Shown in pieces: positions 55,576 through 63,996 of a DNA stretch of 64,000 bases. The translations under genes and the position numbers were made by a program. Position 1 is the first letter of the stretch; each line of letters opens with the position of its first letter. A model generated the notes under the pieces. That model was not told the DNA's origin. It worked only from the letters and a program-made list of their open reading frames with translations, and did not search any database. Source of the DNA: Betaproteobacteria bacterium Ga0077540 (GTDB lineage: Bacteria > Pseudomonadota > Gammaproteobacteria > Burkholderiales > Methylophilaceae); the NCBI GenBank assembly GCA_001464125.1, contig LNEP01000012.1, positions 62,001 through 126,000 of the forward strand, written 5' to 3'.

Positions 55576-56049
55576 TTATATTTGATTATCTTGTTGCGGG
55601 AAGTTTTTTGCCAATTCTACAACACTCTCACCGTTGGGAAGGACTAAATCCGCGGCAATTTCTGCCAATGGCAACATCACAAATCCACGCTCCTGCATAC
55701 GGGGATGGGGCAGTGCCAGCAGATCTGTCTGCATACAAACTGCGTCATACAACAACAAATCCAAATCCAGAATACGTGGCGCATTGGGGAATGGTCGCTC
55801 TCGTCCAAACTGCGTTTCTATTGTGAATAAATGACGCATGAGTGCTTCGGGTACCAGCTTAGTTTCTACTTTGACCACCGCATTAATAAAGTCTGGCTGG
55901 TTGTCATACCCAACGGGCGCAGTTTTATACAAGCTAGACTGCTTGAGCAATGTAGTTTCTGGTAATTGTGCAACGGCGTCAAAAGCACGTTTGACTTGTT
56001 GTGTAGGGTCTTGCAGATTGCTACCCAATGCTATAAAAGCAATCGCCAT
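55576..56049 (-). CDS. folK: 2-amino-4-hydroxy-6-hydroxymethyldihydropteridine diphosphokinase
   Basis: Folate synthesis enzyme (157 residues) that pyrophosphorylates hydroxymethyl-dihydropterin. It starts AFIALGSNLQDPTQQVKRAF and has LYKTAPVGYDNQPDFINAVV, ETQFGRERPFPNAPRILDLDLLLYD and LPHPRMQERGFVMLPLAEIA, the full HPPK signature (blocks longer than twenty are given in part by position). The Asp pair in DLDLLL binds Mg. It lies two bases after pcnB and 19 before the deoxynucleoside kinase. Confidence 0.96.
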   Translation of the reverse strand: MAIAFIALGSNLQDPTQQVKRAFDAVAQLPETTLLKQSSLYKTAPVGYDNQPDFINAVVKVETKLVPEALMRHLFTIETQFGRERPFPNAPRILDLDLLLYDAVCMQTDLLALPHPRMQERGFVMLPLAEIAADLVLPNGESVVELAKNFPQQDNQI

Positions 56050-56051
56050 CG

Positions 56052-57431
56052 TTACTCTGATGTTGTAGCAGCCGTTGTAGCTGGCGCGCTACCAGCTTTT
56101 TTGCGCGGACGTCTGCGACGCTTTTTAGGGCCAGTGTCTGGCAATAGCATGGCTGTGCGCGTCTCTGTGCTCGCGTCAGCAAATACTGTCCACCATTCGC
56201 CTATGTCTTCTGGCAACTCACCAGACGCACAACGCAACAATAAAAAGTCATAGCCAGCGCGGTAACGTGGATGCGTCAGCAACGCATAGGGACGTTTGCC
56301 TGCGCGTTGTTCAAAACGCGGTTGCATCGCCCATATTTCTTTCATGGTAGCGGTAAAGCGATTATGAATCGCCATTTTTTCGGCTTGAATATCAATGACT
56401 TCATTCATTGCCATGTGTAAAGCTGGAATTGGAGGATTACCTTGTTGTTGGTACGTTTGCCATGCCGCTAACACTTCATGCCAGAGCAATGTCGCAAACA
56501 AAAAGCTTGGATTCGAGGATTTACCATTCAGAATACGGTCATCAGTATTTTTGAGCGCAAGCATCACAAAACGCTCACCCATAGGCTGCTCTAGCACCAC
56601 ATCTAACAAAGGCAATAGGCCATGATGTAAATGCTGTGCACGCAAGGCATTGATGCTCTCTACCGCATGCCCAGACAAAAACAGTTTCAGCATTTCATCA
56701 AATAAACGGCTGGGGGGTACATCCTGCAACAAATCCGCCATCTTGCGAATTGGCGCCTCTGTTTTAGCCTCGATTTTCAAGCCTAATTTGGCGGATAATC
56801 TTACCGCACGCAGCATGCGCACAGGATCTTCTTGATAGCGTGTGACTGGGTCACCAATCATACGTAACAGCTTTGCTTTTAAATCGGCGACGCCATTGTG
56901 AAAATCAAGCACCTTTTCTGTCGCAGCGTCGTAGTACAAGGCATTTGCAGTAAAGTCACGGCGTACTGCATCTTCTTCTATTGTGCCAAAAATATTGTCA
57001 CGAATAATGCGTCCAGAGTCTGCTGTTTTGGCATCGCCCGTGTTTTGATGATGTCCGCGAAACGTCGAAACCTCTATCGTTTCATTGCCCCACATCACAT
57101 GCACTAAACGAAAACGCTTGCCTATAATGCGTGAACGCCTAAATATCTTGTAAACCTCTTCAGGCGTAGCATTGGTCGCCACATCAAAATCTTTGGGCTT
57201 GTATTGCATAAGCAAATCACGCACAGCGCCACCCACGATATAGGCTTGGAAACCAGCTTTTTGCAGACCTTCACAGGTTTTTAATGCTGCCGGACTAATT
57301 AAGTTGCGATCAATTTTGTGTGTTTTAGCCGAAATCACATTCGCAGTAGTGGCACCCACATCTGCTTGGTTAATGGCTATCGCTGCTTTTTCTCGCTTGG
57401 AAAATACTTTTTGTAAGAATTTTTTAATCAT
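56052..57431 (-). CDS. pcnB: poly(A) polymerase I
   Basis: Adds poly(A) tails to RNA 3' ends and thereby promotes decay; 459 residues. The nucleotidyltransferase core has YIVGGAVRDLLMQYKPKDFDVAT with the catalytic DFD, RSRIIGKRFRLVHV, RRDFTANALYYD and YQEDPVRMLRAVRLSAKLGL. The C-terminus is very basic (GPKKRRRRPRKKAG) followed by Ala/Thr, typical of PcnB over the related CCA-adding enzyme. Its start overlaps the stop of the adenosyltransferase gene by four bases. folK follows after two bases. Confidence 0.95.
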   Translation of the reverse strand: MIKKFLQKVFSKREKAAIAINQADVGATTANVISAKTHKIDRNLISPAALKTCEGLQKAGFQAYIVGGAVRDLLMQYKPKDFDVATNATPEEVYKIFRRSRIIGKRFRLVHVMWGNETIEVSTFRGHHQNTGDAKTADSGRIIRDNIFGTIEEDAVRRDFTANALYYDAATEKVLDFHNGVADLKAKLLRMIGDPVTRYQEDPVRMLRAVRLSAKLGLKIEAKTEAPIRKMADLLQDVPPSRLFDEMLKLFLSGHAVESINALRAQHLHHGLLPLLDVVLEQPMGERFVMLALKNTDDRILNGKSSNPSFLFATLLWHEVLAAWQTYQQQGNPPIPALHMAMNEVIDIQAEKMAIHNRFTATMKEIWAMQPRFEQRAGKRPYALLTHPRYRAGYDFLLLRCASGELPEDIGEWWTVFADASTETRTAMLLPDTGPKKRRRRPRKKAGSAPATTAATTSE

Positions 57432-57982
57432 GAACGATTGGTTTGATTATTCCATAACACATCAGGCACTCCGGCCTGTTGATTTAAAATACGACACAAT
57501 ACAAACAATAAATCTGACAAGCGATTGATGTATTGCAATGACACTTCCGTTAACTGCTCTTGCGCATTCAAGCTATGCATGGTGCGCTCTGCGCGACGAC
57601 ACACGGTTCTGGCCAAATGGCAATATGCAGCGGCTTTGCTGCCGCCTGGCAATATAAACTCCTTGAGCGGTGCAAGCGATTCATTCCATGCATCCAGTAT
57701 TTGTTCAAGCGCTGCCACTCGTTCAACTTTCACCATGGTATAGCCTGGCATACAAAGCTCGCCACCCAAATTAAATAAATCATGCTGAATCAGCATCAAC
57801 TCGGCACAAACCGACTCAGATACAGCTTCGGTCAGCATGATTCCAATTACTGAGTTGAGCTCATCCACATCGCCCATGGCTTGCACACGCAGATGGTCTT
57901 TCGTCACACGTGTACCATCGCCCAAGCCTGTCGTGCCTTTGTCCCCTGTACGCGTATAAATTTTACTTAACCGATTCGCCAT
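57428..57982 (-). CDS. cob(I)alamin adenosyltransferase, PduO type
   Basis: Makes adenosylcobalamin from cob(I)alamin and ATP; 184 residues. The N-terminal YTRTGDKGTTGLGDGTRVTKD is the PduO/MMAB signature. AMGDVDELNSVIGIM, PGGSKAAAYCHLARTVCRRAER with the active-site arginines and QYINRLSDLLFVLCRILNQ follow. AGGA eight bases before the ATG supports the start. Its presence suggests some use or salvage of vitamin B12. It overlaps pcnB by four bases, an unusual partner. Confidence 0.95.
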   Translation of the reverse strand: MANRLSKIYTRTGDKGTTGLGDGTRVTKDHLRVQAMGDVDELNSVIGIMLTEAVSESVCAELMLIQHDLFNLGGELCMPGYTMVKVERVAALEQILDAWNESLAPLKEFILPGGSKAAAYCHLARTVCRRAERTMHSLNAQEQLTEVSLQYINRLSDLLFVLCRILNQQAGVPDVLWNNQTNRS

Positions 57983-58042
57983 CTCTTACATCCTATGCAC
58001 TGTGTAACGCTTGAAAGCGCGAACGCTTCACTAGCCACACAG

Positions 58043-58080
58043 TTGCCGCATTTATGCGCGCCCTTTAAATCCTCTATAAT
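58043..58080 (+). promoter_or_regulatory. likely promoter of murI
   Basis: A perfect -10 hexamer TATAAT (58075-58080) lies 16 bases before the murI start. No good -35 hexamer is present at the normal distance (TTATGC at 58052-58057 is weak). TTGCCG at 58043 is too far away. Transcription would begin only about 10 bases before the start codon. Confidence 0.45.
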
Positions 58081-58096
58081 GACGTTATTATAAAGG

Positions 58097-58918
58097 ATGA
58101 AATCAGTCTTAATGCCTAAAAATAACACAATGACTAAAAATCCAATTGGCGTCATGGATTCTGGCGTTGGTGGCATTTCCGTTCTCAGGCACATACACGC
58201 ACTAATGCCACACGAGCATTTAATTTATTTTGCGGACAGTGCGCATGCGCCTTATGGCAACAAATCCCAAGAAGAAATTAAACAACGCTGTTTTGCAGTA
58301 GCAGATTTTTTAATTGCACAAGACGTCAAAGCAATCGTTGTAGCTTGCAACACCGCCACTGCAGCGGCCATTGCAGAGATGCGCGCAAAGTATGATTTAC
58401 CTATTATTGGCATGGAGCCCGCTGTTAAACCTGCTGCGGCTGCTAGCAAAAATGGCATTATCGGCGTACTAGCCACAGTGGGCACACTCAAAAGTGCACA
58501 ATTTGCAGCGCTGTTAGAAAGCTATGGTCGTAATGTTGAAGTTGTCACACAAGGTTGCATTGGTTTGGTGGAATGCATCGAACGTGGGGAATTAGACACT
58601 GAACATACCAAGCAGCTACTAGCGCAATACTGCGCCCCATTATTGGCAGAAGGCGCTGATACCATCGTGTTAGGCTGTACACATTATCCGTTTGTAAGTG
58701 CATTGATCGCGCAAATTGTGGGTAAATCTGTCACGATTATTGACACAGGGGCTGCGGTTGCAAAGCAACTACAACACAAATTAAATGCGCAGTCTTCCGT
58801 CAACTCATCTATTGAACCTGCCACCATTCTGTTTTTTACTAACAGTCAGCATACGCAGAGCAATAAAGTGATTGAAACACTATGGGGTCAGCCAGCCGCC
58901 ATTCAAAGACTGTCTTAA
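58097..58918 (+). CDS. murI: glutamate racemase
   Basis: Provides D-glutamate for peptidoglycan; 273 residues from 58097. The family core begins NPIGVMDSGVGGISVLRHIH. The catalytic cysteines are in VVACNTATAAAI and LGCTHYPF, with APYGNKS between. AAAGG touches the ATG at 58097, so a start at 58112 or 58130 is possible; the extra residues before MTKNP are not conserved. The 3' end overlaps the converging LRR-kinase gene by 39 bases. A TATAAT box lies directly upstream. Confidence 0.95.
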   Translation: MKSVLMPKNNTMTKNPIGVMDSGVGGISVLRHIHALMPHEHLIYFADSAHAPYGNKSQEEIKQRCFAVADFLIAQDVKAIVVACNTATAAAIAEMRAKYDLPIIGMEPAVKPAAAASKNGIIGVLATVGTLKSAQFAALLESYGRNVEVVTQGCIGLVECIERGELDTEHTKQLLAQYCAPLLAEGADTIVLGCTHYPFVSALIAQIVGKSVTIIDTGAAVAKQLQHKLNAQSSVNSSIEPATILFFTNSQHTQSNKVIETLWGQPAAIQRLS

Positions 58919-60139
58919 AGTTTCTTCAGTTGCGCCACACTGCTCGGCTAGCTCACTTAATAGAATATTAAATGCCCGGCATTCTATTGCTTTCAACTTA
59001 GCCGCCTGCAAAGCATCGTCTAAAGGCAAGAACGATGCACCACCCAAATCACTCAACACGACCCTCTCATCATTCCACAACGTATTGTGTGCATAAAGGT
59101 CGCCGTGCATCAGTCCTTTTGCATGCAAATGCTGGACTGCACTCAATACCCCTTGTGCAATATGCGTAGCTTGCTCAAAAGTTATCTTATATGCATCCAA
59201 ATATACATCACGTGTACAGCTTTCAAAGCTAGGTGGCTGCGCTAACACCTTTAAACTTGCATCTAATAAAGGCATCACCAACCCTTGCACCTGTTGTGGA
59301 TGATGCGCGATGATGCCTTTTACCCCCACCAAGTGCTCATGCTCACCTGCGATGATATTGGCATCCATTTCACAGCTCGGTAAGCCATCACTTGTGAATC
59401 CGCTTTTAAATAACTTAACCGCTACCGCCTCAGATTTGTCGTTTTGCAGCCACTGCGCTTGATAGGTAATACCAGAAGCCCCTTCTCCCAACACTTGACC
59501 AATCGTAAGTTGTGACCAGTCAATTTCTAATGCTTGATGCTGACGCATCTGGGCTACTTCGATACTATTTGAATACGGATTGCCTGCGTAAGCAAGCCAT
59601 GTGAGTTTGGGTAAATCCAACAGCCAATTCGGTAAAGCTTGCAACTGATTGGCGGATATTCGCAACAACTCTAGTGCCTGACAATTGGCTAGCGTACTGG
59701 GTAACGAAGTTAATTGATTGCCCGCCAACATGAGTTTTTGCAGCTTTTTACATGCACCAAGAGATTTTGGTAATTGACTTAACGCATTGTCAGTGACGAT
59801 AAACCAGCGCAAGTTCTGGGTGGGAATTGCATGTTCTGCAATATGTGAAATTTGATTGGCCTTGAATCCAATCATGCTCAAGGATTTACATTTGCCAAGG
59901 ACGGTTGGCAGTTCTTTGAATTGATTAGACGAGCAAAACAGAATGCGCAACTTGGTAAATCGGTTGAAATCGTCTGGCAGGGAGGATAACGCGTTACCTG
60001 TTAAATCCAGAATTTCTAAAGTATCTGTCAGCGAATACAGTGCTGGTGGAAAGCTGGTGAGGCCAGCGCTGATTTTGATGTGCTTGGCACCAACAAGCTT
60101 ACCTGCATTTAACAGGGCAAGCGTGTCATTTTCATCCAT
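58880..60139 (-). CDS. leucine-rich-repeat protein kinase
   Basis: A 419-residue soluble fusion. Residues about 18-188 hold six or seven leucine-rich repeats (LEILDLTGNALSSLPDDFNR, LQKLMLAGNQLTSLPSTLAN). The kinase part (about 210-395) has GEGASG (218-223), AVKLF with Lys242, HGDLYAHNTLW (345-355) and DLG (364-366) where DFG is usual; all catalytic residues are present. The kinase domain is short and ends at GGWLTP. The ATG at 60139 was chosen; a TTG at 60160 is open too. It is the third gene of an ilvE operon and overlaps murI by 39 bases. Similar fusions occur in Pseudomonas; substrates are unknown. Confidence 0.88.
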   Translation of the reverse strand: MDENDTLALLNAGKLVGAKHIKISAGLTSFPPALYSLTDTLEILDLTGNALSSLPDDFNRFTKLRILFCSSNQFKELPTVLGKCKSLSMIGFKANQISHIAEHAIPTQNLRWFIVTDNALSQLPKSLGACKKLQKLMLAGNQLTSLPSTLANCQALELLRISANQLQALPNWLLDLPKLTWLAYAGNPYSNSIEVAQMRQHQALEIDWSQLTIGQVLGEGASGITYQAQWLQNDKSEAVAVKLFKSGFTSDGLPSCEMDANIIAGEHEHLVGVKGIIAHHPQQVQGLVMPLLDASLKVLAQPPSFESCTRDVYLDAYKITFEQATHIAQGVLSAVQHLHAKGLMHGDLYAHNTLWNDERVVLSDLGGASFLPLDDALQAAKLKAIECRAFNILLSELAEQCGATEETLRQSLNGGWLTP

Positions 60140-60169
60140 TAAATGAGAGTGTATCACCAAGCAATGGCA

Positions 60170-60358
60170 TTAGTGATGCGAAAGGATTTCACCTTCTCTA
60201 AGCTTAAACTTGGTACCACAGTATGGGCATGCCACATGTCCGGTTTTGGCAATATCCAAAAACACACGAGGGTGAGACGCCCATAATGCCACTTCCTTGG
60301 TAGGGCAGTGCAAAGGTAAATCGCTTGCACTTACTTCAAACTCTTTTACGTCGGACAT
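60170..60358 (-). CDS. CHCC zinc-finger protein
   Basis: A 62-residue protein with GAGG five bases before its ATG. HCPTKEVALWASHPRVFLDI and VACPYCGTKFKLREG carry the Cys/His set of the zf-CHCC family, related to the small NDUFS6-like zinc domain. There is no signal peptide. It is probably a stand-alone zinc protein of unknown role. It lies between ilvE (18 bases) and the LRR kinase, and the ilvE neighbour is conserved in many Betaproteobacteria. Confidence 0.9.
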   Translation of the reverse strand: MSDVKEFEVSASDLPLHCPTKEVALWASHPRVFLDIAKTGHVACPYCGTKFKLREGEILSHH

Positions 60359-60376
60359 ATGTACCTCTAGCTACGC

Positions 60377-61309
60377 TTAAACTAAAGTAAGCCAATCAGA
60401 ATGTTTTGCGGACTTACCTTTGACCACATCAAAATACATGCTTTGTAATTTTTCAGTAATCGGCCCACGTGTACCTTCACCAATAGCACGGTTGTCTAAT
60501 TCACGAATTGGTGTGACCTCTGCCGCTGTACCAGTGAAGAATGCTTCATCTGCGCTGTATACTTCATCACGTGTAATACGTTTTTCGATCACTTCCAAAC
60601 CAATTTCTTTAGCTAACTGCACGATGGTGTCGCGGGTAATGCCTTCTAACGCACTGGTTAAATCTGGCGTAATCAACTTGCCATTACGCACAATAAAGAT
60701 ATTCTCGCCTGAGCCTTCGGCCACAAAGCCATCTACATCTAGCAAGAGAGCTTCTTGGTAACCATCTTGTGCCGCTTCTTGATGCGCCAAAATACTGTTC
60801 ATGTAATTGCCGTTGGCTTTGGCTTTACACATAGTAATGTTGACATGATGACGTGCGAATGAAGAAGTTTTAACGCGAATGCCTTTGGTAATCGCTTCTT
60901 CACCCATGTAAGCACCCCAGCTCCAAGCAGCCACAATCACGTGCGTAGACAATGTTTTAGCGGAAATCCCCATCGCCTCAGCGCCATAAAACGCCATCGG
61001 ACGCATGTAAGCAGACTCTAAGTTATTTTCACGCACAGCTGCTTTTTGCGCTTCCATCATGGTGGCTTTATCAAATGGCATTTTCATGCCCAAGATATGA
61101 GCACTACGGAACAAGCGATCGGTATGTTCTTTCAAACGGAAAATAGCTGTGCCCTTGTCTGTTTTATAGGCACGGACCCCCTCAAATACCCCCATACCAT
61201 AATGTAAAGTATGTGTGAGCACATGCGTAGTTGCATCGCGCCAATTGACCATTTTGCCGTCATACCAAATTACGCCATCACGGTCTGCCATTGAGGTGGG
61301 TATTGCCAT
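60377..61309 (-). CDS. ilvE: branched-chain amino acid aminotransferase
   Basis: PLP-dependent enzyme (310 residues) of leucine, isoleucine and valine synthesis. It starts with MADRDGVIWYDGKMVNWRDA and has HTLHYGMGVFEGVRAY, the PLP-lysine region CKAKANGNYMNSILAH, GFVAEGSGENIFIVRNG and FFTGTAAEVTPIRELDNR, a class IV aminotransferase of the IlvE type rather than DadA or PabC. The upstream region of 145 bases is shared with the divergent Sco gene. The zinc-finger gene and LRR kinase follow on the same strand. Confidence 0.96.
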   Translation of the reverse strand: MAIPTSMADRDGVIWYDGKMVNWRDATTHVLTHTLHYGMGVFEGVRAYKTDKGTAIFRLKEHTDRLFRSAHILGMKMPFDKATMMEAQKAAVRENNLESAYMRPMAFYGAEAMGISAKTLSTHVIVAAWSWGAYMGEEAITKGIRVKTSSFARHHVNITMCKAKANGNYMNSILAHQEAAQDGYQEALLLDVDGFVAEGSGENIFIVRNGKLITPDLTSALEGITRDTIVQLAKEIGLEVIEKRITRDEVYSADEAFFTGTAAEVTPIRELDNRAIGEGTRGPITEKLQSMYFDVVKGKSAKHSDWLTLV

Positions 61310-61454
61310 TTCGCTTGCCTTATCTAGTAAAAATCACAAAAGCATTATTGTAAACCAAAGCGACGAATTTATTGCTTATGTTAGAATCAAAACCTCACAA
61401 TAAACTTAAATCATCCATCTAAGTTTAAGTAATTTTCTTTAAAGGATACTTTTC

Positions 61455-62030
61455 ATGCGCAAGTGGTTATTTTTAAGCTTATTTTTTCTGCTAACAGCGT
61501 GCAATGCTGCCCCAAAAGCCACCCATTTTATTGGCACCGATATCACTGGTGCTGAATTTGGCAAACCACTGACACTGACCGACCATAATGGCAAATTGCG
61601 AAGCATTACCGACTTTAAAGGCAAGGTGGTGATTATGTTCTTTGGTTATACCCATTGCCCAGATGTTTGCCCCACCACCATGAGCGACCTTAGACAGACC
61701 ATGAAGTTACTTGGCAATGATGCAGACCAAGTACAGGTGTTATTCATTACTGTCGATCCAGACCGCGATACACAAGAAGTGTTAGCGCAATTTGTACCTT
61801 CGTTTGATAAGCGCTTCATTGGCTTACGTGGTTCACTGCAAGAAGTGGCTGAAAATATGGGCAGTTACAAAATATTTGCTTCTAAAGTCATGAGCAGTGC
61901 GGATACTCACTATACGATAGACCACAGCGCCGGTTTATATGTGTTTGATAAAAAAGGGGCTGCGCGTATTTATATGAGCTATGGTCAAAAACCGGCGGAT
62001 ATTGCGCACGACGTGAAACAGCTGTTTTAA
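61455..62030 (+). CDS. Sco1/SenC copper lipoprotein
   Basis: A 191-residue exported thiol protein that delivers copper to the CuA site of cytochrome oxidase. The signal peptide ends in a lipobox LTAC (Cys16), so it is membrane-anchored. The Cys pair is in THCPDVCPTTM and the metal His in TIDHSAGLYVFDK. VLFITVDPDRDTQEVLAQFV is a further family block. AAAGGA before the ATG supports the start. It converges on the metallopeptidase gene with three bases between stops. A PCu(A)C chaperone is at 18 kb. Confidence 0.95.
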   Translation: MRKWLFLSLFFLLTACNAAPKATHFIGTDITGAEFGKPLTLTDHNGKLRSITDFKGKVVIMFFGYTHCPDVCPTTMSDLRQTMKLLGNDADQVQVLFITVDPDRDTQEVLAQFVPSFDKRFIGLRGSLQEVAENMGSYKIFASKVMSSADTHYTIDHSAGLYVFDKKGAARIYMSYGQKPADIAHDVKQLF

Positions 62031-62033
62031 CAG

Positions 62034-62744
62034 CTATAACCGGTGTAATTGTGGAGAAAGTTGCTTCAGCAATTTCTCCGCCTCAGCGTGGTCTGGAAAT
62101 AATTGTGCCAGCACCGCGTAAAATTTTGCGGAATGGTTCATTTCTTTAAGGTGTGCCAACTCATGGCAAACCACATAATTGATGATTTGCGGTGGCGCCT
62201 GTATCAAGCGCCAGTTCAGCCGCACTTCCCCTCGGCTGTTACAACTACCCCAACGTGATTGCGCATTGGAAAGCGCCACTGGCGGTGGTTTTACTCCTAA
62301 TTTTGTCGCAAAGATCTCAACCCGTCGTACAAAATCTTCATAAGCCTGTTGTTGAAACCACTGAATGGCTTTTTTCCCCACCAGCGCATGATTGCTGATG
62401 TCTTTTACACTAACTATAAGTTGGTCAGCACTCAATTGAATCGTTGACCTACCTTTGCCCTCAACCACTTGCAATGTGATGTCTTGTCCTAAAAACAGCA
62501 AATGCTCACCATCTTGCCATTGCACAGGATCTATCGTATTCGCCTCGCGCAGTGCCAGCTTATTGAGTATCCACGCCGATTTTTCTTGCAGAATTTGATT
62601 GAGCTGATGCACCACAATGCGTCTTGGCGCGTGTACCACCAAGCCTTGTTGCGTAATTTTTAGCCCAACTGTTCTACGTGGGCGCAGTTCTAATTGATAC
62701 GGAATTTGCTGGCCATTTGCCAGCGTCAATGTTTGCTGCATCAC
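62034..62744 (-). CDS. YgjP-like metallopeptidase (M48-like, DUF45)
   Basis: A 236-residue protein with the zinc motif VVCHELAHLKEMNHSAKFY: HExxH plus a downstream His. RWGSCNSRGEVRLNWRLIQAP precedes it and is diagnostic of the DUF45/YgjP family. There is no signal peptide; it is probably cytoplasmic. Its substrate is unknown. It overlaps plsC by four bases, and the gmhB-plsC-DUF45 order is common in Betaproteobacteria, although no functional link is proven. Confidence 0.9.
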   Translation of the reverse strand: MMQQTLTLANGQQIPYQLELRPRRTVGLKITQQGLVVHAPRRIVVHQLNQILQEKSAWILNKLALREANTIDPVQWQDGEHLLFLGQDITLQVVEGKGRSTIQLSADQLIVSVKDISNHALVGKKAIQWFQQQAYEDFVRRVEIFATKLGVKPPPVALSNAQSRWGSCNSRGEVRLNWRLIQAPPQIINYVVCHELAHLKEMNHSAKFYAVLAQLFPDHAEAEKLLKQLSPQLHRL

Positions 62745-63445
62745 AGCGACAACATCTCCGCTTCAATCCAATTTTCTACACGTTGATTGACTTCGTCTGG
62801 CTTAAGCCCAGCCGTTTCAATAGGCGGGCCAATCACCACTTGAATGGTGCCCGGATATTTTTTAAAGGAATTTTTACGCCAGTAACGGCCTGCATTGTGC
62901 GCCACAGGCACTACGGTGCTATGAGTATGCGATGCCAACCAAGCCCCGCCAATATGATATTTAGCACGTTGACCCGGTGCTGTGCGCGTACCCTCAGGAA
63001 AAATCACTACCCACAGCCCGCGTGCTAGACGGTCTTTGCCATGTGCGACCAATTTTTTAAGGGCTTCGCGTCCAGAACTGCGATCAATCGGAATAGCCGC
63101 CAACGCCATAAATGCCCAGCCTAAAAACGGAATCATTAACAACTCTCGCTTCATCACCCAAATTTGTGGGGGAAAGATGGTTTGCAAGGCAATGGTCTCC
63201 CACGCAGACTGATGCTTACTGAGAATGATAGAAGGATGCTTAGGAATATTGTCCAGCCCTTTTACCGACACCCCCAAATTACAAGTGAGCTTTAACCAAA
63301 ATATGGTGCAATACGCCCAGCCACTGGCTATGCGAGAACGGGTGACATTGTTAAGCGGAAACAACAAGATGGCGAGTATGGAAAAAATAGGCGTAATCAC
63401 CAATACGCCTAAATAGAACAACAGTGATCGAATCCAGAGCATCAT
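62741..63445 (-). CDS. plsC: 1-acyl-sn-glycerol-3-phosphate acyltransferase
   Basis: Inner-membrane acyltransferase (234 residues) that makes phosphatidic acid. The first helix (LLFYLGVLVITPIFSILAILL) anchors it. The catalytic block is SKHQSAWETI (H-x4-E, a normal variant here), with IPIDRSSGREALKKLV and VVIFPEGTRTAPGQ as the second and third blocks. VVPVAHNAGRYW is also typical. It overlaps gmhB by four bases upstream and DUF45 by four downstream. Confidence 0.93.
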   Translation of the reverse strand: MMLWIRSLLFYLGVLVITPIFSILAILLFPLNNVTRSRIASGWAYCTIFWLKLTCNLGVSVKGLDNIPKHPSIILSKHQSAWETIALQTIFPPQIWVMKRELLMIPFLGWAFMALAAIPIDRSSGREALKKLVAHGKDRLARGLWVVIFPEGTRTAPGQRAKYHIGGAWLASHTHSTVVPVAHNAGRYWRKNSFKKYPGTIQVVIGPPIETAGLKPDEVNQRVENWIEAEMLSL

Positions 63446-63996
63446 TTAGTGGGTGTGGCTTGTTCAGCAATAATATATTGCGCGGCTGCCGCCAAATCAT
63501 CCATCACCAACACATTAGGAGGTAAATTACCTTGTGCTAAGGTATCTTCGCCTTTGCCAGTGCGCACCAGAATCGGCTTACATCCTGCATTTGTAAAGGC
63601 CTGCATATCGCGCAATGCATCACCCACTGCATAGACTTGATTCAACTCTATGGAAAAGCGACGGCTGATGTCCTCAATCATGCCAGTCTTGGGCTTTCTG
63701 CAATCGCAGTGATCATCGGCCGCATGTGGGCAATAAAATAGGGCATCTACCCGGCCACCAATCTGTGAGAGCGCACGGTGCATTTTGTCATGAATGGCAT
63801 TCAGCGCGGCCATATCAAATAGCCCACGGGCAATACCGGATTGATTAGTCGCAACCGCAACGCGGTAGCCAGACTGATTCAGCATGGCGATGGCTTCCAA
63901 GCTACCAGGAATCGGAATCCACTCGGCCGGGCTCTTAATAAAGGTGGCGCTATCATGATTGATCACGCCGTCTCTATCTAATATGACTAATTTCAA
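63442..63996 (-). CDS. gmhB: D-glycero-beta-D-manno-heptose 1,7-bisphosphate 7-phosphatase
   Basis: HAD phosphatase of LPS core heptose synthesis; 184 residues visible. LVILDRDGVIN supplies the catalytic Asp pair, ATNQSGIARG the second motif, and YCPHAADDHCDCRKPKTGM the zinc ligands that mark GmhB. AVGDALRDMQAFTNAGC is the last HAD motif. The start is a TTG at 63996, four bases from the window edge; the frame stays open beyond it, so a start further upstream cannot be excluded, but MKLVILDRDG matches the usual beginning. It overlaps plsC by four bases. Confidence 0.92.
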   Translation of the reverse strand: MKLVILDRDGVINHDSATFIKSPAEWIPIPGSLEAIAMLNQSGYRVAVATNQSGIARGLFDMAALNAIHDKMHRALSQIGGRVDALFYCPHAADDHCDCRKPKTGMIEDISRRFSIELNQVYAVGDALRDMQAFTNAGCKPILVRTGKGEDTLAQGNLPPNVLVMDDLAAAAQYIIAEQATPTK

